A DNA stretch of 64,000 nucleotides, from positions 558,001-622,000 of the forward strand of contig NZ_POSP01000001.1 in the NCBI RefSeq assembly GCF_002885975.1. Reading direction: 5' to 3'. The notes under the pieces are model-generated. The model was not told the DNA's origin. It was given only the letters and a program-made list of their open reading frames with translations, and ran no database searches. This DNA comes from Paucibacter aquatile. Its GTDB lineage: Bacteria; Pseudomonadota; Gammaproteobacteria; Burkholderiales; Burkholderiaceae_C. Position 1 is the stretch's first letter. Every line of letters begins with the position of its first letter. Below are positions 17,559-25,759 of this stretch, one piece after another. The position numbers and the translations under genes are program-made.

Positions 17559-17628
17559 GGCGTGTGTGAATTCAGGGTTCGGGCCGCCAGGCGGCGGCGC
17601 ACAAGGTGAGGCGGAAAGACGGCGCGGC

Positions 17629-19395
17629 TCAGAAGTTCAGGCTGGCCTGCAGCCACAGGCGCGAGCGGGCGCTGCGGCCCTCAGAATCGCGGCCGTTTTG
17701 CAGGCCCTCGTTGCTGCCGATGGCGCGTGACCAGGCCGCGCGCAGCTGCCATTCGCCGCCGTAGAGGTTCAGGCCCAGGCCCGCGCCGGCCAGCTTGTAG
17801 CCATTGCTCTGGCCAGCAGGCAGCGCGGCGGCCCAGGGCTGGGCATGCCGCTGGATGCGGCCGCCGTCGACAAAGGCCAGGCCCTGGGCACGCAGGCGCT
17901 CGCCGATGCGGAAGTCGTGGCGCAGCTCGGCGCTGCCCAGCCAGCCGGCGTCGCCGCTGGCCTCGCCGATGGCATAGGCGCGCACGCCGCTGGGACCGCC
18001 CAGCATGAATTTCTCCGAGGAATCGAGGTTGCGGCCGGCCAGCTGGGCACTCAGGCTGGCATAGACCGACCAACTGCCGGCGGCATCCAGGGTCTGCAGC
18101 CGCGCCAGCCGGGCTGTGGCCTTGCTGAAGCTGCCCTGGGTACGGGCGCTCAGGGCGTCCACGCCCTGGTCGGCGGCATTGCCGCTCAGGTCCACGCGGC
18201 CGACGCTGGCATTGATCTGCCACTCGGTCGCGCCGCCCTGGCCCAGCTCGTCCCAGCGCGAGCCGTTGATCTGGGCTTGCAGGCGATCGACCCGGCGCTG
18301 GCGCAGATTACCGTTGGCGCTGTCGTCCTGCAGGCGCTTGCTTTCCGCATCGAGCTGGGCCCAGGCGCTGCTCATGCGGCTGCGTTGCAGCGGGAAGCTC
18401 AGGCCGGCGCCCAGGCTGCGCGCCGTGCCGCGCAGGTCCAGGGCCTTCATCTCTTCGCCGACGCGGTAGCGCAGGGCCGAGGCCCCCAGGTTCAGGCGCA
18501 GGCCTTGCGGCGTCAGCGGCAGGGCGTAGCTCAGGGCGGCCGAGCGGTTGCCTTCGGTGGCGCTCAGCGACAGGCCCAGCAGATCGCCGCGCTGGGCCGG
18601 GTTGGCCCAGGCCAGCTGCGCGGCGGCGCGGGCCTGGCCGGTGTAGCGGTTGCTGAAGTTGTCCACGCTGGCTTGGCCGCGCAGGGCCGGCTGGGCCTCG
18701 GCGCGCACCACCAGGCGGCTGCTGCCGAGCTGCTCGCCTTTTTCAAGGCTGGAGCGGGCCACCACGCCGGCCAGGTCGTTCATCAGCAGCAGGGCGCGTT
18801 CCAGGTCATCGCCGCGCACCGGGCCTTCGGGCAGGGCGGCATCGGCCACGGCGCGCAGCTGCGCGTCGGGCAGGGCGCTGCGGTTGTGCAGCTTGATGCG
18901 GCCGGCGCCGCGCTCCAGCTGGCCGGCCAGCACGGCGATCTCCAGCTCGCCTTCGCTCAGGTCCTGGCGCGGCAGGTAGGCGCGTGCGAGGCTGTAGCCC
19001 TTGGCCTGCAGCTGGGTGCTGACGCGCGCGGCCAGGGCTTGCAGCTGGGCATGGTTGAGGCGCTGGCCGCGTGCATCAGCCACCCAGGACTGCAGCTCTT
19101 CGGGCGTGGCCAGGCCTTCGGCGGCACTGAAGCGGATGCGCTGGATCAGCACCTTGAAGCCCTCGCCGGCGCTGTCGGTCGAGGCGCGCGCGGCCTCGTC
19201 ATTGCGCGGCTGCAGTGGGCGGTTCTGGCGGGCTTTGTTGAGCTGCTGCTGTTCGTTGAGCAACTGCCCGGCGTCGGGCGGGTTGTTGGCGGCCAGGGCG
19301 GCCTGGGTCAGCAGCAGGCCGCTCAGGGCCAGGCTGAGCGTGCTCGGTGAAAACTTGAACGGGGTCGGGTGAGTGAAAGAAGAAAAAGGCTGCAT
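17629..19395 (-). CDS. TpsB outer-membrane transporter (ShlB/FhaC/HecB family)
   Basis: 588 residues from the ATG at 19395 (600 if the ATG at 19431 is used); a signal peptide ends TQAALAANN. A Gln-rich helix/linker, two POTRA domains (about 90-235, with LRAVADAALPEGPVRGDDLERA and LVVRAEAQP) and a 16-strand barrel follow. The barrel holds the ASVDNFSNRYTG entry strand, the GGPSGVRAY motif (VRGY/F tetrad equivalent of loop L6), FVDGG, and a C-terminal LWLQASLNF ending in Phe, as outer-membrane proteins require. It translocates the TpsA encoded next on the same strand. It is divergent from the response regulator gene. Confidence 0.92.
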   Translation of the reverse strand: MQPFSSFTHPTPFKFSPSTLSLALSGLLLTQAALAANNPPDAGQLLNEQQQLNKARQNRPLQPRNDEAARASTDSAGEGFKVLIQRIRFSAAEGLATPEELQSWVADARGQRLNHAQLQALAARVSTQLQAKGYSLARAYLPRQDLSEGELEIAVLAGQLERGAGRIKLHNRSALPDAQLRAVADAALPEGPVRGDDLERALLLMNDLAGVVARSSLEKGEQLGSSRLVVRAEAQPALRGQASVDNFSNRYTGQARAAAQLAWANPAQRGDLLGLSLSATEGNRSAALSYALPLTPQGLRLNLGASALRYRVGEEMKALDLRGTARSLGAGLSFPLQRSRMSSAWAQLDAESKRLQDDSANGNLRQRRVDRLQAQINGSRWDELGQGGATEWQINASVGRVDLSGNAADQGVDALSARTQGSFSKATARLARLQTLDAAGSWSVYASLSAQLAGRNLDSSEKFMLGGPSGVRAYAIGEASGDAGWLGSAELRHDFRIGERLRAQGLAFVDGGRIQRHAQPWAAALPAGQSNGYKLAGAGLGLNLYGGEWQLRAAWSRAIGSNEGLQNGRDSEGRSARSRLWLQASLNF

Positions 19396-19617
19396 GCGCT
19401 GCTTTGCTGTGCGTGTGGGTTGCGGATGCACGCTTTATCGGAGCGCTGAAGGCGCCCGGGTTTTGCCAAAAAGCCGCGCGCTTTTGCAGAAGCGGATCAA
19501 GACCCCTGGTGCCCGTTTTATGTCGGCATTACCTGTGCGCTCTGCGATACAAACGTGGCGTGGAGCCCCGCACTGCAGGGGAACACGCGCGGGGTGCAGA
19601 CCGCACAATGCGCGCCT

Positions 19618-20505
19618 ATGTTTTCTGCGCCTGCTGTGTCAACGTCACTTTTCACCAAGCCGGCCAGCCCGCGCCTGCCGGCGGACGGGCCCGCGGTCGA
19701 CGCAGCCCATGTGCTGCTGATCGACGATGTGCCCGAGGAGCTGCGCTGGCTGACCCAGCTGCTGCGCCCGCTCTACCGCCTGAGCCTGGCGGACAGCGCC
19801 CAGCAAGGCCTGCAGCGCGCGCAGATGCTGCGGCCCGATGTGATCCTGCTCGATGTGGGCCTGCCCGATCTCGATGGCCACGCCCTGTGCCGCCTGCTCA
19901 AGGCCGACCCGTTGACAGCTGCCATTCCGGTGCTGTTTCTGAGCGCTCACAACGCCCCCGAGCAGCGCGTGCGCGGCCTGCAGTCCGGCGCGGTCGATTT
20001 CATCAGCAAGCCCTTTTATCCCGAAGAGGTGCTGGCCCGGCTGCAGGTGCATTTGCAGCTGGCGCTGCAACGCCAGCCCGCGCCGGCCGCCCCGCCCGAT
20101 GCCGCCGCGCGCCACCCCGAGCAGCCGCTGCTGGAGGTGGCCATGCGCTACATCCGCGAGCACCTGGCCGGTTTGCAAGGCGTGGGCGATGTGGCCCAGC
20201 AGGTGGGCCTGAGCGAGAAGCGCCTGCTGGCCTTGTTCCGCGAGCATCTGGGCCTGACGGTGTCGGGCTTCATCGCCGAAGAGCGCGTGCGCACCGGCCA
20301 ACGCCTGCTGGCCGAGACCTTGATGAGCGTGCAGGACATTGCGTTTGCCGTGGGGTTCAACAATCCGGGCAATTTCGCCACCGCCTTCCGCGAGCGCCAT
20401 GGCCTGAGCCCGCAGGCCTACCGCCAGGGCTTGCGCGAGGCGCCCGCACTGGCGCTTGCGACTGATTCTCCGACCGCCACGCCGCAGCCGGGTCACGCGC
20501 TTTGA
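19618..20505 (+). CDS. Response regulator with receiver and AraC-type DNA-binding domain
   Basis: 295 residues from the ATG at 19618 (a start at 19555 adds 21). The receiver domain has the acidic pair in VLLIDDVPEEL, phospho-acceptor Asp79 in VILLDVGLPD, Ser in FLSAHN and Lys in FISKPF. A Pro/Ala linker leads to an AraC HTH with VGDVAQQVGLSEKRLLALFR and IAFAVGFNNPGNFATAFR. It should bind DNA when phosphorylated. Its stop overlaps the ATG of the histidine kinase by one base (TGATG), so the two form one system. It is divergent from tpsBA, and control of that pair is a reasonable inference from position only. Confidence 0.88.
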   Translation: MFSAPAVSTSLFTKPASPRLPADGPAVDAAHVLLIDDVPEELRWLTQLLRPLYRLSLADSAQQGLQRAQMLRPDVILLDVGLPDLDGHALCRLLKADPLTAAIPVLFLSAHNAPEQRVRGLQSGAVDFISKPFYPEEVLARLQVHLQLALQRQPAPAAPPDAAARHPEQPLLEVAMRYIREHLAGLQGVGDVAQQVGLSEKRLLALFREHLGLTVSGFIAEERVRTGQRLLAETLMSVQDIAFAVGFNNPGNFATAFRERHGLSPQAYRQGLREAPALALATDSPTATPQPGHAL

Positions 20506-22892
20506 TGCGCCTGCTGAGGCGGCTGTGCTGGCTCGCGCCGGCCTTGACCTTTGCCTTGGCCTTGGCCCTGCTCGGCAGCGCGCGGGCGCAGGGCCTGCCG
20601 GGCTGTGTGGCGACCGACGGCCGGCGGCTGGATGCCGCCGCGCTGACGCCCCATCTGCGCGTGCTCGAAGACCGCAGCGCGCAGCAGAGCTGGGCGCAGG
20701 TCCAAGGGCAACCCGAGGCCGCCTGGCGGCCGGCCACGCCGGCCACCCTGACGCCCGCCTACAGCGCCTCGGCCTTCTGGCTGCGCTGGTGCGTGCAAGG
20801 GACGGCCGCTCCGCAGACGCTGTGGCTGCAGCTGCGCCCGGCGCGGCTGGAGCAGGTGCAGCTTTTCGCCCGGCAGCGCCTGGCCGATGGCAGATGGGTG
20901 GATCTGCCGCCCCAGCGCGCCGGCACCGACCAGGCCTTTGATCAGCGCACGCTGCCGCTGCGAGACAGTGCCTTTGCCCTGACCCTGGGCGCCCAGCCGC
21001 AGGAGCTGTGGCTGCGTGTGGCCAGCCGCAGCGCCCTGGCCATGGAGCTGAGCCTGCACCCGCCGGCCGAGCTGCTGCGCGAGGAGCAGGCCAGGCTCTG
21101 GGCCGACGGGCTGATCGCCGGCCTGAGCCTCTTGCTGATGCTGGTCAGCGCCATGCTGGCCCTGGCCTGGCGCGAGCGCACCTACGGCTACATCGCCCTC
21201 TATCTGATGGCCGTGTTCTTTTACGAGAGCGGCATGCGCGGCAGCGCCTTCATGCTGTTCTGGCCGCAGGCGACGGATTGGGCCGTGCGGGCGCTGGCCA
21301 GCTTTGGCGTGCTTGCGCATCTCAGCGAGGTGGCGGCCCTGATGCGCCTGCTGGAGACGGCCCGGCGCCAGCCGCGCTTGCATCGCCTGATGCTGGGTGT
21401 CGCGGCCCTGGATGCCCTGGCCCTGCTGGTCTGCGTGTTCGGCGACTACCGCCTGGGCACCCAGCTGGCAGGGCTGTGCAATCTGAGCCAGGGCCTGTTG
21501 ATGATGGGCGCCTGCCTGCGCGCCGTGGCCCAGGGCCTGCCCCTGGCACACGCCTGGACCCTGGCCCTGGCCTGCCAGTTCCTGGGCATGATGCCGCGCA
21601 TTCTGAGCCTGCTGGGCTGGCAGCCGCATTCCGCGCTCGCCGATTACGGCCCGCCCCTGGTCGGCCTGCTCGGCGTCTTGATCGTCCTGCTGGCCATGGT
21701 GGCGCGCATGCGCCAGCAGCGCCTGCAACATGAGCAGGCGCTGGAGACGGCGGTGCAGCAGCGCACCGCCGAGCTGGCGGCGGCCAGTGCGCTGGCCCAG
21801 GCCAGCGATGCGGCCAAGGGGCGTTTGCTCGGCTACCTCGGCCATGATCTTCGCGCGCCCCTGGCTTCGGTGGTGCAGCTCACCCGGCAACTGCAGCCCG
21901 ACCGTGGTTTCGAGGCCGACCGCCGCGCCATCGAGCACAGCAGCCAGCTGCTGCTGGAGATGATCGACGAGCTGCAACGCTTTGCCCGCGCCCCCGAGGC
22001 CAGTGCCGCGCCCGAATTGCTGCCGGCACCGGTCTACATCCACGGCCTGCTGCGCGAGCTGGAACAGCAGGCCCAGGCCCTGGTGCGCAGCGGCGGCAAC
22101 CGCCTGCGTTTGCAGATCGATGCCAGCCTGCCGCCCGTGCTGGCCGTCGATGCCCGGCGTTTGCGCCAGGCCTTGTTCAATCTGCTGTCCAACGCCGCCA
22201 AGTTCACGCGCGAGGGCTGCATCGATCTGCGTGCCGCCTACCGTGAGGGCCAGTTGCTGCTGAGCGTGATCGACCAAGGCCCCGGCATTGCCGAGGCCGA
22301 CCAGGCCCTGGTCTTCGAGCCCTTTGTGCGGGCCCAGGGCAGCCAGGGCCTGCCCGGTTTGGGCCTGGGTTTGAGCATCGTGCGCCAGACCGTGCAGGCC
22401 ATGGGCGGGCGCATCGAGCTGCACAGCCGTCTGGGGGCGGGCTGCCGTTTCGAGCTGGCGATCCCGCTGGCCTCGGCCCAAGAGTCCGAGGTCGCCTGGC
22501 CGCCGTTGCGAGAGCTGGGCATGTTGGGCTTGATGGGCGAGGAGGCCGGCGGGCCGGCGCGCTGGGCCCTGGTGCTGGACGCCTGCGTGGCGGCGCGCGA
22601 AGCCCTGGTCGAGCGCCTGGGCCTGGCCGGTTATGACTGCATGCAGGCTGCCGATCTGATGCAGGCGCAGCGCGTGTTGATGGGCCTGCCGGCCGGCGCC
22701 GTGCTGGAGCTGCTGCTGGTGGAGCCGCTGAGCTTGGGATCGGCCGGCCGCTCGGGGCTGGCGGCCGCGCAGGCCCTGGCGCCGCAGGCCCGGCTGCTCT
22801 GCTGCAGCGCCCGGCCTGAGGCCGGCGATGCGCTCTACAAGCCGGCGCCCGAAGCCCTGTGGTGGGCCGCCCTGCGCCCGGCCGGCGGCTGA
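20505..22892 (+). CDS. DISM-type sensor histidine kinase
   Basis: About 795 residues: a signal peptide (ends ARAQG), an extracytoplasmic DISM extracellular-2-like beta domain (about 30-190, with YSASAFWLRWCVQ), a seven-helix 7TMR-DISM membrane region (about 200-400), a short coiled coil, and HisKA with His447 in LGYLGHDLRAPLASVVQL. HATPase follows with NLLSNAAKFT, DQGPGIAEAD and GLGLGLSIV. The last 110 residues resemble a receiver that has lost the phospho-acceptor site. The extracellular domain of this class binds carbohydrate-like or other small ligands. The partner is the response regulator directly upstream. Confidence 0.88.
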   Translation: MRLLRRLCWLAPALTFALALALLGSARAQGLPGCVATDGRRLDAAALTPHLRVLEDRSAQQSWAQVQGQPEAAWRPATPATLTPAYSASAFWLRWCVQGTAAPQTLWLQLRPARLEQVQLFARQRLADGRWVDLPPQRAGTDQAFDQRTLPLRDSAFALTLGAQPQELWLRVASRSALAMELSLHPPAELLREEQARLWADGLIAGLSLLLMLVSAMLALAWRERTYGYIALYLMAVFFYESGMRGSAFMLFWPQATDWAVRALASFGVLAHLSEVAALMRLLETARRQPRLHRLMLGVAALDALALLVCVFGDYRLGTQLAGLCNLSQGLLMMGACLRAVAQGLPLAHAWTLALACQFLGMMPRILSLLGWQPHSALADYGPPLVGLLGVLIVLLAMVARMRQQRLQHEQALETAVQQRTAELAAASALAQASDAAKGRLLGYLGHDLRAPLASVVQLTRQLQPDRGFEADRRAIEHSSQLLLEMIDELQRFARAPEASAAPELLPAPVYIHGLLRELEQQAQALVRSGGNRLRLQIDASLPPVLAVDARRLRQALFNLLSNAAKFTREGCIDLRAAYREGQLLLSVIDQGPGIAEADQALVFEPFVRAQGSQGLPGLGLGLSIVRQTVQAMGGRIELHSRLGAGCRFELAIPLASAQESEVAWPPLRELGMLGLMGEEAGGPARWALVLDACVAAREALVERLGLAGYDCMQAADLMQAQRVLMGLPAGAVLELLLVEPLSLGSAGRSGLAAAQALAPQARLLCCSARPEAGDALYKPAPEALWWAALRPAGG

Positions 22893-22917
22893 AGCCTGGC
22901 CCGCGGGAGGCGCTGTT

Positions 22918-23415
22918 TCAGGGCGCCTTGGCTTGGATCTTCTCGTGGATCTCGCGCACCGCCATCAGGGCGGCCGAGCCGTAGAACTTGTGGAACTCGG
23001 CCACCATCTCGCCCTGGATCAGCACCGGGTCGGTGGCAGCGAGGGCGCGCGCTTCCTCGAGATCGCCGGTGGCAAAGACGAACAGCCCGCGCCAGCCGTC
23101 AACCCCGTCCAGCGGCCCGGCCACCGCCAGCTTGCCCTCGGCCGCCAGGCGGCCGATGTTGGCGAAGTGGCCTTTGAACATGGCGTCCCGCTCCGGGCCC
23201 GCCGCCATCTTCTTGGGCCCGGTCTTGAGGATCACCAGCACATAGGGGCGCATGCCGCGTTCGTCGGCGCCGAGGCTGCGGGCCAGGGCGGGATCGAAGG
23301 CTGGGGGTTTGCTGTCTGCATTCTGGGCCCGTGCGGGCATGCCGTTCAAGAGGCAGATGGACAGGCCGAGCATGAGCATCGGGCGGCTGAGTTTGCGGAT
23401 GGCAGCTGCCAACAT
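22918..23415 (-). CDS. Exported YciI-like protein
   Basis: 165 residues with a signal peptide (MLAAAIRKLSRPMLMLGLSI, cleavage after GMPARAQ) and a YCII-type ferredoxin-like domain: RPYVLVILKTGP, FKGHFANIGRLAAEGKLAVAG, then ATDPVLIQGEMVAEFHKFYG. The YciI family is mostly cytoplasmic and of unclear enzymology; an exported version is less usual. The conserved His of HFANI and the GP after it match the proposed active site. It stands alone, convergent with the kinase gene and divergent from the SnoaL-like gene. Confidence 0.75.
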   Translation of the reverse strand: MLAAAIRKLSRPMLMLGLSICLLNGMPARAQNADSKPPAFDPALARSLGADERGMRPYVLVILKTGPKKMAAGPERDAMFKGHFANIGRLAAEGKLAVAGPLDGVDGWRGLFVFATGDLEEARALAATDPVLIQGEMVAEFHKFYGSAALMAVREIHEKIQAKAP

Positions 23416-23541
23416 GACGGGGCACTCCTTGGCGTGGGGAATGGGCCTCTGATCGAGGGCCTGCGCCCATCATGCCAAAGCTCACGTCCGCCGGGCAGCC
23501 TGGCTTGACACAATGCGGCGCAAGCCAACAGAAAGAGCGCC

Positions 23542-23919
23542 GTGGATCACCTCTCACCTCTCGCCGTCGTCCAAGCCCAGCTGGACGCCTACAACGCCCG
23601 CGATATGGAGCGGCTCTTGGCCACCTACGCGCCCGATGCCGAGCAGTTTCAGCTGCATGGCGAGCGCCTGGCCCAGGGGCATGCAGAGCTGCGCGCCCGT
23701 TTTCAGCTGCGCTTTGCCGAGCCCGATCTGCATGCGCAGCTGGTCTCTCGCACGGTGATGGGGGCCATGGTGGTGGACAGCGAGCTGATCACCCGCAACC
23801 TCCCGGAAGGGCTGGCCCAGGTGGAGCTGCTTTGTATCTACGAGGTGCGCGAGGGCCTGATCCGCAAGGCCTCGTTCCACACCGGAGCGACGCGGCGGCT
23901 GCTGCCGCCGTCGGCTTGA
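23542..23919 (+). CDS. SnoaL-like / NTF2-fold protein (steroid delta-isomerase-like)
   Basis: 125 residues starting at a GTG (23542) preceded by AGAAAGAG. It has the NTF2-fold pattern VVQAQLDAYNARDMERLLATY, then acid-rich turns and a curved sheet (VELLCIYEVREGLIRKASFH). The family includes ketosteroid isomerases and many small-molecule-binding proteins. The catalytic residues of known isomerases cannot be assigned, so the function stays open. It is convergent with the HDOD gene. Confidence 0.7.
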   Translation: MDHLSPLAVVQAQLDAYNARDMERLLATYAPDAEQFQLHGERLAQGHAELRARFQLRFAEPDLHAQLVSRTVMGAMVVDSELITRNLPEGLAQVELLCIYEVREGLIRKASFHTGATRRLLPPSA

Positions 23920-23931
23920 GCCGACGCGTCC

Positions 23932-24795
23932 TCAAGCGGCGTCGAGGATGGGGCGCAGCAGATCGTCCCAATGCTCGAGGTCGTCGAGGCTGATTTGCAG
24001 CCAGTCGAGCGCGGCGGCGTGGTGGGCGCTCCAGTCGGCGTCTTCGCTCAGGCCTTCATGCTGGCGCATCAGATGCTCGGCCACCAGGCCGGCGGCGACC
24101 AGGGTGTGGACTTCGGGCTCGATGCCGCCATGACCCAGGGACTGCAGGTCGTGGTGCAGTCGGATGCCCGCCATCAGCTCGGGCGCCATATTCCAGGCGC
24201 GCGCCAGCAGGGCGCCGGCCACGGCGTGGTCGGTGCGGTGGTTGGCGTTCTCGGTAGCGATGAAGCTGCGGTCGATGCGGGCCGCAGCTTCGACCATGGT
24301 GCTGCCGTAGCCCCGCAGGCTTTGCAGCAGCACGGGGATGCCGATGTGGCAGAACAGACCGTAGGTGTGGGCCAGGTCGGGCGAGAGCCCGGGCAACTGG
24401 CGGGCGATGAAAGCGCAGGCCAGGGCACGCTTGGTCGAGCGTTCCCAGAAACGTGCCAGATGGGGGCTGTTGACCGGGATCGCGTTCCTCAGCAGAAAGG
24501 CCGTCATCACGGCGGCTGTTTCTTCCAGGCCGATGCGTGTCATGGCCTGGCCGACCGTGGTGCAGGGCAAGCCGTCGGACAGGTGCAAGGGGCTGTTGGC
24601 GATGCGCAGCAAGGTGGCCGACATGGCCACATCGCTGGCGGCGATGCGGGCGATCTCGTTGAGATCGGGTTCGGCGTGGGCCATGGCCTGTTGCAGGCGG
24701 GCCAGTTGCTCGGGGCAGGGCGGGATGATGATTTGTTTGAGCACACCGCTGGCGCGGGACTTGTCAATTTCTTGGCGGATTGAAGCAGTGCTCAT
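23932..24795 (-). CDS. HDOD-domain signalling protein
   Basis: 287 residues. An HDOD domain spans about 20-220: IIIPPCPEQLARLQQAM, then IARIAASDVAMSATLLRIAN, the typical LRIANSP motif, and TVGQAMTRIGLEETAAVM. A remnant of the HD helix pair lies in HTYGLFCHIGIPVLLQ. HDOD proteins link signals such as c-di-GMP to motility or stress responses, usually without hydrolase activity. The start at 24795 gives MSTASIRQEIDKSRA. No Shine-Dalgarno is visible there because a run of C precedes it. A longer frame runs to 25296 but would cross the divergent lapG gene. Confidence 0.8.
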   Translation of the reverse strand: MSTASIRQEIDKSRASGVLKQIIIPPCPEQLARLQQAMAHAEPDLNEIARIAASDVAMSATLLRIANSPLHLSDGLPCTTVGQAMTRIGLEETAAVMTAFLLRNAIPVNSPHLARFWERSTKRALACAFIARQLPGLSPDLAHTYGLFCHIGIPVLLQSLRGYGSTMVEAAARIDRSFIATENANHRTDHAVAGALLARAWNMAPELMAGIRLHHDLQSLGHGGIEPEVHTLVAAGLVAEHLMRQHEGLSEDADWSAHHAAALDWLQISLDDLEHWDDLLRPILDAA

Positions 24796-24922
24796 GAACT
24801 GGGGGGGGATTTGGCGCCTGTGGCGGCGCTGGGAGGCGTGTGCAAGCGGTACAGTGGTTTGAATTATCGCCACAGGCCGGCCCGCCCGAACCCTTCTTCG
24901 CCCTCTCGAGGCGCCCTGACGC

Positions 24923-25687
24923 ATGCAATTTTGCGTATGCAGCCCCACTGTCGATCGGTCTGGCATCTTGCCCGCCCCAGATGCGGCCCCCAGGCCTGGG
25001 GCGGGGCTGCCTGCCGGCCTGGGTCGCAGGGGCTGGAGCTGGCTGGCGGGAGGGTTGCTGGGTCTGGCCTTGATCGGTGCCCAGGCGCTCTGGCCCGACT
25101 TGGCCCAGGCGTTGGATCGCAACAAGATCATGGAGAGCGCGGCCCGCTTCGGCCCGCGCACGGCCGGCGAGGCCGAGCAGCTCTTGCAGATGATCGACCG
25201 CGCCACCGCGACGGAGGAATTGCCGCGCTTGAGCCTGGTCAACAGCTTCGTCAACAAGCACCTGAACTTTCGCGACGACAGCGAGGTCTGGGGCAAGATC
25301 GATTACTGGGCCACGCCGCTGGAGAGCCTGGACAAGGGCCGTGGCGATTGCGAGGACTATGCGATCGCCAAGTATTTCAGCCTGCTCCATGCCGGCACGC
25401 CGGTGGCCAAGCTGCGCATGGTCTATGTGCGCGCCCAACTGGGCGGGCGCTCGCTGGCCCATATGGTGCTGGCCTACTATGCCGAGCCGGGCGCCGAGCC
25501 GCTGATCCTGGACAACCTCTTGCCTGAGGTGCGGCCTGCATCTCAGCGCCCCGATCTGCAACCGGTCTTCAGCTTCAATGGCGAAGGCCTGTGGCAGGGT
25601 GTGGGGGCCACCTCGGCCGGTGATCCTCTGGCGCGCTTGTCGCAGTGGCGCGATTTGCTCAGCAAGGCGCGGGCCGAAGGCTTTTGA
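24923..25687 (+). CDS. lapG: Periplasmic transglutaminase-like cysteine protease (LapG family)
   Basis: 254 residues with one N-terminal hydrophobic helix (WLAGGLLGLALIGAQALW, near 40-57) and a BTLCP domain. The catalytic triad is visible: Cys143 in GRGDCEDYAIAKY, His180 in SLAHMVLAY and Asp197 in LILDNLLPEV. LapG cleaves the N-terminal retention module of giant adhesins (LapA, CdrA), releasing them from the outer membrane, and is held inactive by LapD when c-di-GMP is high. The next gene is a LapD-like receptor, which strengthens the call. No LapA-type adhesin is next to it. Confidence 0.9.
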   Translation: MQFCVCSPTVDRSGILPAPDAAPRPGAGLPAGLGRRGWSWLAGGLLGLALIGAQALWPDLAQALDRNKIMESAARFGPRTAGEAEQLLQMIDRATATEELPRLSLVNSFVNKHLNFRDDSEVWGKIDYWATPLESLDKGRGDCEDYAIAKYFSLLHAGTPVAKLRMVYVRAQLGGRSLAHMVLAYYAEPGAEPLILDNLLPEVRPASQRPDLQPVFSFNGEGLWQGVGATSAGDPLARLSQWRDLLSKARAEGF

Positions 25688-25759
25688 GATGAAGACGACG
25701 ATGATGTTGACCCCGCCCATTCATGGCCCATTCGCCCGACTGTCCCGGAGGAGCCTCTC

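Noticed and set aside
15789..17609. A 606-codon plus-strand open frame
   Set aside because: Antisense to the TPS domain of tpsA. Ala/Gln/Gly-rich product without recognisable domain.
20493..22481. A 662-codon minus-strand open frame
   Set aside because: Antisense to the DISM kinase gene, whose HisKA/HATPase motifs are intact.
23932..25296. HDOD protein with a longer N-terminus up to 25296
   Set aside because: It would be antisense to the whole first half of lapG, whose catalytic triad lies there. The ATG at 24795 fits the HDOD start.
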